64,000 nt of DNA from Pseudomonas sp. (GTDB lineage: Bacteria; Pseudomonadota; Gammaproteobacteria; Pseudomonadales; Pseudomonadaceae): contig NZ_PEKX01000007.1 of the NCBI RefSeq assembly GCF_002796985.1, forward strand, positions 1,168,284-1,232,283, read 5' to 3'. The position numbers and the translations under genes are program-made. Below are positions 42,875-52,867 of this stretch, one piece after another. The notes under the pieces are model-generated. The model had not been told where the DNA came from, ran no database searches, and worked only from the letters and a program-made list of their open reading frames with translations. The first letter of the stretch is position 1. Each line of letters starts with the position of its first letter.

Positions 42875-43675
42875 TCAAACTTCCGGCAGGGCAAAGAAGC
42901 GCCGCGCGCACTCGGTGGTGTGAGCCGCGACCCGCTCTGCGCTCTCGCCCCGGTGCTGGGCCACGCAGGTCAATACTTCGGGCAGGTAGGCCGGCTGGTT
43001 GCGGCCGTTTTTCGGCTTCGGGCGCAGGGTGCGCGGCAATAAATAAGGCGCGTCGCTTTCCAGCATCAGCCGGCCTTCGGGAATTTCCCGCACCAGTTCC
43101 TGCAGGTGGGTGCCGCGGCGTTCGTCGCAGATCCAGCCGGTGATGCCGATGTGCAGGTCGAGGTCGAGGTACGAATAAAGAGTGCGGCGCTCGCCGGTGA
43201 AGCAATGCACCACGGCGGCGGGCAGTTGGTCGCGGAAGTCCTTGAGGATCGACAACAGGCGCTGGCCGGCATCGCGCTCATGGATGAACACTGGCAATTG
43301 CAGTTCCACCGCCAGGCCTAGTTGTTCTTCGAAAGCCTTCTCTTGCTGCGGGCGCGGCGAAAAGTCGCGGTTGAAGTCCAGCCCGCATTCGCCCACGGCC
43401 TTCACCCGATCCTCGGCGAGCAGGCCGCGCAGTACCTTGGCGCTGCTGCTATCCCAATGGCTGGCTTCATGCGGATGGACGCCAGCGGTGCAGTAAAGAC
43501 GCTGTTCTTCGTCCAATTGCCGACACAGTTCCAGGGCCTGTTCGCTGTCGTCCAGGCTGGTTCCGGTAAGCACCAGTTGCGCGACACCCGCCTCGATGGC
43601 GCGAGCGAGGACAGCTTCACGTTCCGAGGCAAAGCTCGGGTGGGTGAGGTTGACGCCGATGTCGATCAGTTGCAT
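42875..43675 (-). CDS. TatD family deoxyribonuclease
   Basis: A 266-residue metal-dependent hydrolase with a TIM-barrel fold. Metal-binding motifs are present: an N-terminal MQLIDIGVNLTH, CTAGVHPHEA, GECGLDFNRDF, VFIHERDA, VHCFTGE and ESDAPYLLP. TatD-type enzymes are 3'-5' exonucleases in DNA repair. The ATG at MQLIDIG is preceded by AAAGGAACAAAA. It is divergent from the MltF-like gene. Several TatD paralogues exist, so I give no symbol. Confidence 0.88.
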   Translation of the reverse strand: MQLIDIGVNLTHPSFASEREAVLARAIEAGVAQLVLTGTSLDDSEQALELCRQLDEEQRLYCTAGVHPHEASHWDSSSAKVLRGLLAEDRVKAVGECGLDFNRDFSPRPQQEKAFEEQLGLAVELQLPVFIHERDAGQRLLSILKDFRDQLPAAVVHCFTGERRTLYSYLDLDLHIGITGWICDERRGTHLQELVREIPEGRLMLESDAPYLLPRTLRPKPKNGRNQPAYLPEVLTCVAQHRGESAERVAAHTTECARRFFALPEV

Positions 43676-43899
43676 TTTTGTTCCTTTTGTCCGGATTCGA
43701 AGCATAGCAAATACCCCGTTTCTGGCGAAAATTCTTCAAAAACAGCAGGTTGAGGAAATTTCCGAGTGTATATCGGACGTTTCGGGTTGGTATCGAGCCC
43801 CTCCTGTGAGAGTCTTGCGCGCCCTTGGCGGTCGGGAACTACCGGCCGAAACCGCACTCTAAACGGCCCATCGCCGAGTGCGAGCCCCCGGAGAGCTGG

Positions 43900-45324
43900 A
43901 TGACCCGACTGTTGCTGCTACTGCTGTGCCTCGTGGCCTTGACGCCACTGCCGGCGGCCGCGCGTCTGACGGCCCAGCCGGAAAACTGGGAGCAGGAAAG
44001 CAGCGACGCCCGTGACCTCGCCAGCATTCGCTCCGGTGGCACCCTCCGGGTCCTGGTCAATCAGAGCCGCAACAGTTCCGGTGAAATCAAGGGCGAGCCC
44101 ATCGGCGTCGAGTACCGCCGTCTGCGCGCCTTCGAGCAGTACCTCAATGACAGCGCCCCAGGGCGCAAGCCGCTCACTGTCAAATTCATTCCCAAGGCCA
44201 AGGATCAATTGCTCGGCGCGCTACAGCGCGGCGAAGGCGACCTGGTCGCGCCTGGGGAAGTCCTGCTGGCCCGTGATGGCCAGAACGTCAGCCCCAGTCT
44301 GCCGTGGAAAACCAACGTGCCGCTGGTGCTGGTGACAAAGCAGGGCAACCGCAAGTTCGTCCGCCTGGAGCAGTTGGCCGGTCGCACCATCACCCTGCCG
44401 GCTGGCAGCGCTGCCGGCGAGGCCGTGCGCAAGGTCAACGAGCGCCTGGCGCAGAAGCGCTTGGCGCCGCTGGTGCTGGAGTGGACCGATTCCTCCCTGG
44501 CCGTGGAAGACGTGCTGGAGATGGTCCAGGCCGGCATCTTCAATTACACCGTGGTCGAGCAGCCCATCGCCGAGCGCTGGAGCAAGGTCTTCACCAAGCT
44601 GCGTGTCGACCGCCATCTGGTGCTGGACAACAGCGAGCCGATGGCCTGGTACGTGCGCCGCGATGCTCCGATGCTGCGCGCCAGCGTCAACCGCTTCCTC
44701 AAGGACTACCGCGCCCCAGCGGACCAGGACGTGGCCTTCCAGCGCCTCTACCGCCGCGCCTACCAGGTGCGCAACCCGCTGGTGGTGACCGACCGCAAGC
44801 GCCTGGAAGCGGTGCGCCCGACCCTGCAGCGCTATGCCGAGCAGAGCAAGGTCGACTGGCTGGCCCTGGCCGCCGTGGCCTTCAAGGAATCCAATCTCGA
44901 TGCCAGCGCGCGCGGCGCTGGCGGCGCCACCGGGCTGATGCAGATCACCCCGGCGGCGGCCCGCTCCGTGGGCGTGAGTACCGTGCACCAGAAGGAGAGC
45001 AACGTGCAGGCCGCCAGCCGTTACATGGCCATGCTGCGCAAGCGCTTCTTCTCCAGCCCGCGCATCAACGAACGTGACCGCATGGCCTTCGTTCTAGCTG
45101 CCTACAATGCCGGTCCCGAGCGGGTGCAAAGCCTGCGCGCGGAGGCCAAGCGCCAGGGCCTGAACCCCAATCAATGGTTCTTCCAGGTCGAGCGCGTGGC
45201 GGCCGAGCAGTTGGGTATGGGCGTGGTGAACTATGTCAGCAGCGTCAACAAGTACTATCTTGCATATCAGCGGGAACGTGATGGCCTCGAGCCACGTGAA
45301 AGCGTGGCGGCAATCAAGAAGTAA
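43900..45324 (+). CDS. mltF2: MltF-type membrane-bound lytic transglycosylase
   Basis: A 474-residue exported protein: signal peptide (about 1-21), a solute-binding-protein-like domain (about 40-280) and a C-terminal lytic transglycosylase domain (about 300-455). The catalytic Glu lies in AVAFKESNLD and the following GGATGLMQITP and AYNAGPERV motifs are intact. It cleaves peptidoglycan glycan strands to anhydromuropeptides. There is no lipobox, so anchoring is by the uncleaved signal or not at all. The ATG follows GGAGAGCTGG. The symbol is by similarity to P. aeruginosa MltF2. Confidence 0.85.
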   Translation: MTRLLLLLLCLVALTPLPAAARLTAQPENWEQESSDARDLASIRSGGTLRVLVNQSRNSSGEIKGEPIGVEYRRLRAFEQYLNDSAPGRKPLTVKFIPKAKDQLLGALQRGEGDLVAPGEVLLARDGQNVSPSLPWKTNVPLVLVTKQGNRKFVRLEQLAGRTITLPAGSAAGEAVRKVNERLAQKRLAPLVLEWTDSSLAVEDVLEMVQAGIFNYTVVEQPIAERWSKVFTKLRVDRHLVLDNSEPMAWYVRRDAPMLRASVNRFLKDYRAPADQDVAFQRLYRRAYQVRNPLVVTDRKRLEAVRPTLQRYAEQSKVDWLALAAVAFKESNLDASARGAGGATGLMQITPAAARSVGVSTVHQKESNVQAASRYMAMLRKRFFSSPRINERDRMAFVLAAYNAGPERVQSLRAEAKRQGLNPNQWFFQVERVAAEQLGMGVVNYVSSVNKYYLAYQRERDGLEPRESVAAIKK

Positions 45325-45465
45325 TCTGTTTATTCGATAGTTATTAGCGCCAATTTGCGCTTTTTATATCGGAAAAACTGGATATATTGGTCGCCAAGCA
45401 ACCACGGTTGTCACCTACTTCCTACGCAGCCCCGCTCTTCGACGAGCCTCCCACAAGGACGCATC

Positions 45466-45900
45466 ATGAACTCGCTGATCAAATCCATCCTGACCACCAA
45501 CGCTGGCGCCGGCATCGCGGTCCTTCGCATCACCACCGGCCTGACCTTCATGGCCCACGGCTCGCAGAAACTCTTCGGCGCCTTTGGTGGCCCAGGCCTG
45601 CAAGGCATGGCGGGCTGGCTGGAATCCCTCGGCGTGACCCCGGGCTACCTGATGGCTGCCCTGGCCGGCAGCGCCGAGTTCTTCGGCGGCCTGGCCCTGG
45701 TCCTCGGCCTGCTGGTGCGTCTGGCGAGCATTCCGTTGATCGTTGCCATGCTGGTCGCCGTGTTCAGCGTGCACCTGGCCAACGGCTTCTTCATCACCGA
45801 GAACGGCTTCGAATACGCTTTCACCCTGATCATGATCAGCGTTGCGCTGCTGATCAGCGGCGCCGGTCCGTTCTCCCTGGACCGCAAACTGTCCAGCTGA
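45466..45900 (+). CDS. DoxX family membrane protein
   Basis: A 144-residue protein with four membrane helices in the DoxX/SURF4-like family. The first helix has GLTFMAHGSQKLFGAFGG, and GSAEFFGGLALVLGLLVRL follows, both typical. DoxX members are linked to thiol/redox or oxidative-stress functions, but this one has no assigned role. The ATG follows AAGGACGCATC. It ends at a strong terminator and is probably a single-gene unit. Confidence 0.85.
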   Translation: MNSLIKSILTTNAGAGIAVLRITTGLTFMAHGSQKLFGAFGGPGLQGMAGWLESLGVTPGYLMAALAGSAEFFGGLALVLGLLVRLASIPLIVAMLVAVFSVHLANGFFITENGFEYAFTLIMISVALLISGAGPFSLDRKLSS

Positions 45901-45933
45901 TCGCCCAGGCCAGAACGAAAACACAGAAGTGAA

Positions 45934-45966
45934 AAGGGCGGGCACCTCAGGTGCCCGCCCTTTTTT
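45934..45966 (+). terminator. Rho-independent terminator after doxX
   Basis: Perfect stem AAGGGCGGGCACC / GGTGCCCGCCCTT with a three-base loop, followed by a T-run. Confidence 0.92.
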
Positions 45967-45995
45967 GTTTGCCGCGAGAATCAGTGGAGCCCGAT

Positions 45996-47024
45996 TCAGT
46001 GGAGGAGATATTGCACCCCACCGTTGATCAGGCCGCCGCCCACCAGCAGGAAGACGAACAGCCCGGCGCCCAGCAGCAGCGGTTTCGGGCCTTCCTTGCG
46101 CAGGTCGCCCAGGCGGGTGGCCAGGCCCAGGGCGGCCATTGCCATGCCCAGCATCACGTCGTCCAGCTGCTGCAGCGGTGCCAACCAGCTTTCTGGCACC
46201 CAGCCCAGCGAGCGCAGGCCGGTCACCAGCACGAAGGCCACGGCGAAGCCGGGAATGTGCAGCTTGCGGCGCGTACCTGGCTCGGCGGTTTCGGTGCTGC
46301 CGAAGCGGCCGAGAATCAGCAGGGCTGGTGCCAGCAGCAGGACGCGCAGCATCTTGCTGATCAGCGCCGCATCGGCGGCGGCCGGGTCCATGGCGCGGCC
46401 GGCGGCAACCACCTGGGCGACTTCGTGGATGGTCGAGCCGGTGAAGATGCCGAATGCCTGCTCGCTGCCGAACAGGTTGGGCAGTGCGGCATAGATCAAC
46501 GGGTGCAGCAGCATCGCCAGCGTACCGAACAGCACCACGGTGGCTACGGCGACAGCAGTGTGCTCGGCCCGTGCCTTGAGCACCGGGCTGCTCGCCATTA
46601 CGGCCGCCGCGCCGCAGATGGCGCTGCCGGCGCCAATCAGCAGGGCGCTTTCGCGCGGTAGCTTGAGCCAGTGAACACCGATCCACCAGGCCACGGTCAG
46701 GGTGCTGGTGACCATCAGCACGTCGATGATCAGGGCGGCCGGGCCGAGCGCGGCGATGTCCTGGAAGGTCAGGCGCAGGCCGTACAGCACGACGCCCAGG
46801 CGCAGCAGTTGCTGGCGCGACAGGTCGATGCCGGGACGGATGCTGCCGAACCGGGCCAGGCCCAGGTTGCCGGCCAGCAGGCCGATCAGGATCGCCAGGG
46901 TCAGGCTGCCGAGCCCCAGGTGCTGCAGCGCGGGGATTTCCATGAGCTGGCGGGCGCCGAAGGCGATGGCCAGGCAGAGCAGGGCGCCGGGGACGTAATA
47001 GGGCAGGCGGCGAAGGGCGTTCAT
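45996..47024 (-). CDS. YeiH family putative sulfate/sulfite-type exporter (UPF0324)
   Basis: A 342-residue integral membrane protein with about ten helices of the YeiH/UPF0324 family. Conserved glycine-rich segments are visible: GSAICGAAAVMASSPVL, FTGSTIHEVAQVVAAG and LGMAMAALGLATRL. The function is not firmly known; the family is often paired with a LysR regulator (YeiE), as it is here, with a divergent LysR upstream. A strong GGAG precedes the ATG. Confidence 0.85.
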   Translation of the reverse strand: MNALRRLPYYVPGALLCLAIAFGARQLMEIPALQHLGLGSLTLAILIGLLAGNLGLARFGSIRPGIDLSRQQLLRLGVVLYGLRLTFQDIAALGPAALIIDVLMVTSTLTVAWWIGVHWLKLPRESALLIGAGSAICGAAAVMASSPVLKARAEHTAVAVATVVLFGTLAMLLHPLIYAALPNLFGSEQAFGIFTGSTIHEVAQVVAAGRAMDPAAADAALISKMLRVLLLAPALLILGRFGSTETAEPGTRRKLHIPGFAVAFVLVTGLRSLGWVPESWLAPLQQLDDVMLGMAMAALGLATRLGDLRKEGPKPLLLGAGLFVFLLVGGGLINGGVQYLLH

Positions 47025-47117
47025 TGCAGGCTCCTTGTGTAAGGTGCAGCCATGGTGCCGTGGGCTCGCTTAGTGTAAAAACGGATTGTTCTTATTAGGT
47101 TGACCGGTTTTATCGAT

Positions 47118-48017
47118 ATGGGCCCGCGCATCACCCTTCGCCAGTTGGCGACCTTCACTGCTATCGCCGAGCTGGGCAACGTGACCCAGGCGGCGGTGCG
47201 CATCGCGCTTTCGCAGTCTGCCGCCAGCCAGGCGCTGCAGGAATTGGAGCGCGCGCTCGGCACGCGCCTGTTCGACCGTAGCGGCAAGCGCCTGGCGCTG
47301 AACGACAACGGCCGCGCCTTCTATCCCAGGGCCAGTGCGCTGCTGGCGCAGAGCGCCGAGCTGGAGAGCCTGTTCGAGTCGGCGCCGGTACAGCTGAGTC
47401 TGGGCGCCAGCCGTAGCATCGGCGGCTATCTGCTGCCGCAGGTGATGTCCGGCTTTCTCGGCGAGCTGCCCGAGAGCCGCCTGGAGCTGCAGGTGGCCAA
47501 CAGCGGCGGCGTGATCGAGGCGCTGGCCGAGTTCAGGCTGGACGTAGCCTTCATCGAGGCGCCGATCCAGCACCCGCAAATTCAGCTCACGCCCTGGATG
47601 GCGGATGAACTGCTGCTGGTGGTGGCACCGCATCACCCCTTGGCGCTGGCTGAGCGCATCACGCTAAAAGACCTCGCGGCGGCTCGCTGGGTGCTGCGCG
47701 AGGCGGGGTCGGGCACGCGGGTGACTTTTGAACAACAGGTATTGCCGCACCTGGGGAGCGTCAACGCGCCTTTGGAAGTGAGCAATGCCGAGGCGATCAA
47801 GTACCTGGTCGGCAGCGGCTTCGGCCTTGGCTGCCTGTCACAACGAGTGGTGCAGGCGGAGCTGGATCGTGGCGAACTGGTGCGCCTGCACAACCCGCTG
47901 GGGCCGCTGCGGCGCACCTTCTTCCGCGCGCTGCATATCGACAAGTACCCCACGACGGGCCTGCGCCGATTCCTCGATTACGCCCAGGGCTGGGCGGCGC
48001 GCTCAGGCGCTCTCTAG
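47118..48017 (+). CDS. LysR regulator divergent from the yeiH-like gene
   Basis: A 299-residue LysR regulator with an N-terminal winged helix (about 5-62) and a C-terminal effector domain. It is divergent from the YeiH-type exporter and probably controls it (compare YeiE-YeiH). An ATG at MGPRITLRQL is chosen; a TTG six codons earlier has no better ribosome-binding site. The gene end overlaps the thpR end by 15 bases (tail to tail). Confidence 0.85.
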   Translation: MGPRITLRQLATFTAIAELGNVTQAAVRIALSQSAASQALQELERALGTRLFDRSGKRLALNDNGRAFYPRASALLAQSAELESLFESAPVQLSLGASRSIGGYLLPQVMSGFLGELPESRLELQVANSGGVIEALAEFRLDVAFIEAPIQHPQIQLTPWMADELLLVVAPHHPLALAERITLKDLAAARWVLREAGSGTRVTFEQQVLPHLGSVNAPLEVSNAEAIKYLVGSGFGLGCLSQRVVQAELDRGELVRLHNPLGPLRRTFFRALHIDKYPTTGLRRFLDYAQGWAARSGAL

Positions 48018-48521
48018 CGGCCATTCGCCAATGGCGCGGTAGCGCACGCCGGTGGGGCTGTTTTCCGAGCTGAACAGCGTCACGGCCTGGGCTGGCAGGG
48101 GGAAGCAGACAGTGGTGGCCGGTGTGTGGTGAGCGTGGCGGGCGAGGGTGATGTGGGGGTGGAACGGGCGAGCCTCGACCTCGAATCCGCCAGCCCGCAG
48201 TGCCTCGAGCAGGGCTTGCACCAGTTCATGCAGGGCGGTCGGCACGCTGCTGGGTGCCAGGTGCAGGATGCCGTTGTTCCAGCGCGCAAGATGGTCCAAT
48301 TCCAGGCTGAAGCCCTGGCGTGGCAGGCGTTCGCCGATAGCGCGCAGCTCTGCCTTGCGGCCGCGTGGCACCGAGCCGAGGAAGGCCAGGGTCAGGTGCA
48401 GGTTGGCCTGGGCGACGGGCTGGCCGTCATGGTGCAGGCCATCGCGCCAGGCACAGATCCGCGCCGCCAGTTCCGGCGGGCAGGGCAGGGCGAAGAATAG
48501 CCGCAGGGGTGGGGTGGTCAT
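48003..48521 (-). CDS. thpR: RNA 2',3'-cyclic phosphodiesterase
   Basis: A 172-residue enzyme of the 2H phosphoesterase family. Both HxTx motifs are visible: HLTLAFLG near residue 40 and HITLARHA near 125. It hydrolyses 2',3'-cyclic phosphates on RNA to 2'-phosphates (the old name was 2'-5' RNA ligase). The ATG at MTTPPLRL is chosen with AAGGAG about 9 bases upstream. Its tail overlaps the LysR gene. Confidence 0.88.
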   Translation of the reverse strand: MTTPPLRLFFALPCPPELAARICAWRDGLHHDGQPVAQANLHLTLAFLGSVPRGRKAELRAIGERLPRQGFSLELDHLARWNNGILHLAPSSVPTALHELVQALLEALRAGGFEVEARPFHPHITLARHAHHTPATTVCFPLPAQAVTLFSSENSPTGVRYRAIGEWPLESA

Positions 48522-48702
48522 CGACTGAAGTCTCCTTGACAGCTTTGCCGGGGCTTCTCTAGGATGCCGCACAGCGCCGATTTAAGTAGCAACTTGCGGG
48601 GCGCGGATGCAGCGATGGCTGACATCGAAATACCGCTAAAGCGCTGGTTCGGTGTGCCTCTCGCCGCGTCCAGCAGGACCCCTGAGGCGGAGACGTGACA
48701 CC

Positions 48703-49023
48703 ATGACCTGTCCCAACCCGCATGTGCGCCTGGCCCCGATCACCACGGGTCTGGTACGCCGCAATCCGAAGATTCTCCTGGGCGGCAATCACCAGCCCAC
48801 CCTCGTCCGTTACCTCGATGGCTGGCCCAAGCGCTGGAACGGCTCGCGTACCTTCCTGATCCAGTTCGCCGAAACCTTTGCCGATCTCGCGCGTTTTCCG
48901 TCCGATAGCTTCGACTTCGCGGTGGTCCAGTCGCCGGTGGCCGAGCAACTGGAGTCCGCTGTTCACGAGCTGACCCGTGTTGCCCGGCAGGGGCTGATTA
49001 CTCGCCGTCCGCTGCCGCTTTGA
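48703..49023 (+). CDS. Conserved hypothetical protein
   Basis: A 106-residue protein that I cannot place. It has a basic/aromatic stretch (GWPKRWNGSRTFLI) and a C-terminal part, FAVVQSPVAEQLESAVHEL, that resembles the end of the class I methyltransferase fold (FDxVxxxxxxEHL...) but without a SAM-binding motif. GGAGACGTGACACC precedes the ATG. It could be a shortened or degenerate methyltransferase domain; it lies alone before greB. Confidence 0.55.
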   Translation: MTCPNPHVRLAPITTGLVRRNPKILLGGNHQPTLVRYLDGWPKRWNGSRTFLIQFAETFADLARFPSDSFDFAVVQSPVAEQLESAVHELTRVARQGLITRRPLPL

Positions 49024-49026
49024 TCT

Positions 49027-49107
49027 TGTAGGAGCGAGCTTGCTCGCTAACGCTTTTTACCGGCAGCACCAACGCTGAGACGGGGTCGCGAGCAAGCTCG
49101 CTCCTAC
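49027..49107. repeat. Inverted REP pair (before greB)
   Basis: A 24-base REP unit with one change (ends GCTAAC instead of GCGAAC) and a 22-base inverted partner, separated by about 35 bases, located after the greB stop. Confidence 0.85.
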
Positions 49108-49119
49108 AGGGACAGGCTT

Positions 49120-49617
49120 TCAGGGATACTCGATTTCCACCACGAACCACAGCTTCTCGCCGGACGGGCTGCGCACCATCACCTCGGCGTCCAGTTCCTT
49201 GCCCACCAGGGCGCGAGCCAGGGGCGAGTCGATGCTGATGTGGTTGTTGCGCAGGTCCAGTTCGTCGGGGCCGACGATGCGGTAGCGGGCCTGCTCACCG
49301 TCCTCGTCTTCCAGGGTGACCCAGGCGCCGAAGTAGACCTTGTTCGGATCGGCCGGGCGCTCGCTGACCACCTTGCAGTTTTCCAGGCGCTTGCGCAGGA
49401 AGCGCACGCGGCTGTCGATCTCGCGCAGCATCTTCTTGCCGTAGGTGTATTCGGCGTTCTCCGAGCGGTCGCCTTGTGCGGCAGCCTCGCTGACCGACTG
49501 GGTCACCTGTGGCCGGCGCACGTTCCACAGTTCATGCAGCTCGGCGCGCAGGCGCGCTTCGCCTTCGGGAGTGATCAGCGGGGTACCGGCGGGGCGGGGC
49601 GGACGATAGCGGCTCAT
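49120..49617 (-). CDS. greB: Transcript cleavage factor GreB
   Basis: A 165-residue transcript cleavage factor of the Gre family: an N-terminal coiled coil whose acidic tip (AAQGDRSENAEY) reaches the RNA polymerase active site and promotes cleavage of backtracked RNA, and a C-terminal FKBP-like domain (RYRIVGPDELD, SIDSPLARAL). The KKMLREIDSRVRFLRKRLE helix fits GreB better than GreA. The ATG opens MSRYRPPRPAG. Confidence 0.93.
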   Translation of the reverse strand: MSRYRPPRPAGTPLITPEGEARLRAELHELWNVRRPQVTQSVSEAAAQGDRSENAEYTYGKKMLREIDSRVRFLRKRLENCKVVSERPADPNKVYFGAWVTLEDEDGEQARYRIVGPDELDLRNNHISIDSPLARALVGKELDAEVMVRSPSGEKLWFVVEIEYP

Positions 49618-49658
49618 GGCATCCAGTGCGGCGAGAGTGATCGGGGCAGTCTACCCGA

Positions 49659-52160
49659 TCAGCTCTCGCGCAGCAGGCGCAACGGACTCACGTTGAGTGC
49701 GCGGCGGGTGCCCAGTAAGCCGGCTCCGCCCACTAGCAGCGCACCCAGGACCGGCAGTACCAGCAACCAGAGGTGCGGGCTCCAGGGCAGGTCGAACACC
49801 AGCCGGTAGAGCAGGTAGCTGATCAGCTCGCAGCCCAGCGCCGCCAGCAGGCCGCTGACCGCGCCGAGCAGGGCGAATTCGCTGCGCCGCGTGCGCATCA
49901 GCAGGCCGCGTTCGGCGCCCAGTGCGCGCAGCAGTGCGCCCTGGCGCAGGCGTTCATCGAGGGTCGCCTGCAGGCCGGCGAACAACACCACGAAGCCGGC
50001 GGCGAGGACGAACACCAGCACGTATTCCACGGCGAGCGTCACTTGGTCGAGGATGCTGCGCAGTTGCGCCAGCAGCGCGTCCACCGGCAGCAGGGTGACG
50101 GTGGGGTAGGCGCGGGCCAGTTCGATCAGCTGGCGCTCCTGGCTGGCCGGCAGGTAGAAGCTGGTCAGGTAGGTCACCGGCAGGTCGGTCAGGGTGCCGG
50201 GCTCGAAGACCATGAAGAAGTTGGGCTGGAAGTTGTCCCACTTCACCGAGCGCAGGCTGCGGATCTGTGCCTCGCGGGTCTGCCCGGCGACGGTGAAGCT
50301 CAGGTGGTCGCCGACCTTCAGGCCGAGGTTGCCGGCGAGCTTCTCTTCGACCGAGACGCCCGGCAGCTCGCTCTTCTCGCCGGCCTTCCACCAGTCGCCA
50401 GCGACTATCTGGTTGCCTGCAGGCAGGCGCTCCGACCAGGTCAGGCCGAGGTCGCGGTGCAAGGCGCGCTCGCTGCGGACGTCCTCCTTCAATGTCTGGA
50501 CGGGCTTGCCGTTCACTGCCACCAGCCGGCCCGGCACCATCGGGTAGAGGTCTTCGGCGTTGGGCGACAGTGCCTTCACCCGCTGCTCGAAACCGTCTTT
50601 CTCGGCCGGCAGGATGTTCAGCGCGAAGTGATTCGGTGCGTTGGGTGGCAGTTGTGAATGCCAGGTGTCCAGCAGTTCGCCGCGCAGCAGCGCGATCAGC
50701 GCCATGGCCAGGAGGATCAGGCCGAAGGCGAGGCTCTGCCCGGCGGCGGCCAGCGGGTAGCGCAGCAGCTGGCCCAGGCCCAGTCGCCACGGCAGGCTGG
50801 CGCCCTGGAGCGCACGACGCAGCCCGCGCAAGGCCAGCAGCAGGATGAAGCCGAGGATCACTGCGGCGATGGCGCCGCCGCCGAGCAGGGCGAGGGTGAG
50901 TTTCAGGTCCAGGCTCAGCCGCCACATGATCAGGCCCAGGGCAAGCAGGGCGCAGCCGTAGGCGGCCCAGGTGCGCATCGGTACGGGCAGCAGGTCGCTG
51001 CGCAGCACTCTCAGTGGTGGCACGCGGCCGAGGGCGGCCAGCGGCGGCAGGGCGAAGCCGGCCAGCGCTACCAAGCCGGTTGCCATGCCGGCGAGCGCCG
51101 GGACGATCCCGGCTTCGGGGATTTCCGGTGGCAGCAGGTTGCCCAGCAGGTGCATCAGGCCGAGCTGTGCGAGCCAGCCGAGGAAGGCGCCGCAGACGCT
51201 GGCGACCAGCCCCAGCACGAACAGTTGGCTGCCATATAGCAGCAGGGCTTCGCGGCGCGACAGGCCGAGACAGCGCAGCAGTGCGCTGGCATCGAAGCGG
51301 CGGGTGGCGAAGCGGTTGGCCGACAGCGCCACGGCCACGCCGGCGAGCAGCACCGCGGCAAGGCTGGCGAGGTTCAGGTAACGTTCGGCGCGGCCCAGGG
51401 CATCGCCGATCTGCCGGTTGCCGTGGTGGGCGTCCTGCAGTTCCTGGTTGGCGGCAAGGTTGCCCTGGGTGGCCTGGCGATAGGTTTGCAGTGCGTCGTG
51501 CGCGCCACCCCAGAGGTCGCGATAACGCACCCGGCTGCCGGGCTGCACCACGCCGGTGGCGTCCAGGTCCTGCAGGCTCATCATCACGCGCGGGGTGAGG
51601 CTGTAGAAGTCGCCGGCACGGTCTGGTTCATAGGTCAGTACACGGGCGATGCGCAGGGACTTGCGGCCGATGTCGACGCTGTCGCCGATCTTCAGGTCGA
51701 GGCTCGCCAGCAGGCGCGACTCGACCCAGATATCGCCCGGCGCCGGGCGGCCGCCTTCGACTTCCGGCTGAAGTGGTGCCGGCGCGCTCTTCAGTTCGCC
51801 GCGCAGGGGGTAGCTCTCGCCCACGGCCTTCACGCTGCTCAGCTGGATGCCGTTATCGGTGGCTACCACGCTGGAGAACTCCACGCTCTGTGCGTGTTGC
51901 AGGCCGAGCTTGAGGCCGCTGTCGATCTGTTGCTGTTGCGCCGGCTGGGTACCGGTGAGCACCAGGTCCGCGCCGAGGAATTCGGCAGCACGCACCAGCA
52001 TGGCGCCGTTCAGGCGCGCGCTGAAATAGCCGATGGCGGAGCTGGCTGCCACTGCCACCAGCAGGGCGAAGAACAGCACGCGCAGTTCGCCGCTGCGGCC
52101 TTCGCGCCAGAGCTGGCGCAGGGACAGACGGAACAGGTTGGGCAGCGACAGTGGTTTCAT
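49659..52160 (-). CDS. ybbP: YbbP-like ABC transporter permease (FtsX/MacB type)
   Basis: An 833-residue permease with about ten membrane helices, arranged as two FtsX-type units around large periplasmic domains (about 45-260 and 490-690). Its features are a LRVLFFALLVAVAASSAIGYF first helix and LLRALGAERGLLM in the second core. Together with the ATPase downstream of it in the operon (YbbA) it forms a type VII ABC system that is mechanotransmissive rather than a classical exporter. The gene order ybbP-ybbA with tesA divergent is the same as in many Gammaproteobacteria. The substrate is unknown. Confidence 0.88.
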   Translation of the reverse strand: MKPLSLPNLFRLSLRQLWREGRSGELRVLFFALLVAVAASSAIGYFSARLNGAMLVRAAEFLGADLVLTGTQPAQQQQIDSGLKLGLQHAQSVEFSSVVATDNGIQLSSVKAVGESYPLRGELKSAPAPLQPEVEGGRPAPGDIWVESRLLASLDLKIGDSVDIGRKSLRIARVLTYEPDRAGDFYSLTPRVMMSLQDLDATGVVQPGSRVRYRDLWGGAHDALQTYRQATQGNLAANQELQDAHHGNRQIGDALGRAERYLNLASLAAVLLAGVAVALSANRFATRRFDASALLRCLGLSRREALLLYGSQLFVLGLVASVCGAFLGWLAQLGLMHLLGNLLPPEIPEAGIVPALAGMATGLVALAGFALPPLAALGRVPPLRVLRSDLLPVPMRTWAAYGCALLALGLIMWRLSLDLKLTLALLGGGAIAAVILGFILLLALRGLRRALQGASLPWRLGLGQLLRYPLAAAGQSLAFGLILLAMALIALLRGELLDTWHSQLPPNAPNHFALNILPAEKDGFEQRVKALSPNAEDLYPMVPGRLVAVNGKPVQTLKEDVRSERALHRDLGLTWSERLPAGNQIVAGDWWKAGEKSELPGVSVEEKLAGNLGLKVGDHLSFTVAGQTREAQIRSLRSVKWDNFQPNFFMVFEPGTLTDLPVTYLTSFYLPASQERQLIELARAYPTVTLLPVDALLAQLRSILDQVTLAVEYVLVFVLAAGFVVLFAGLQATLDERLRQGALLRALGAERGLLMRTRRSEFALLGAVSGLLAALGCELISYLLYRLVFDLPWSPHLWLLVLPVLGALLVGGAGLLGTRRALNVSPLRLLRES

Positions 52161-52173
52161 CGGCTCTCGTCCG

Positions 52174-52857
<684 letters not shown>

Positions 52858-52867
52858 GGAGAATCCG

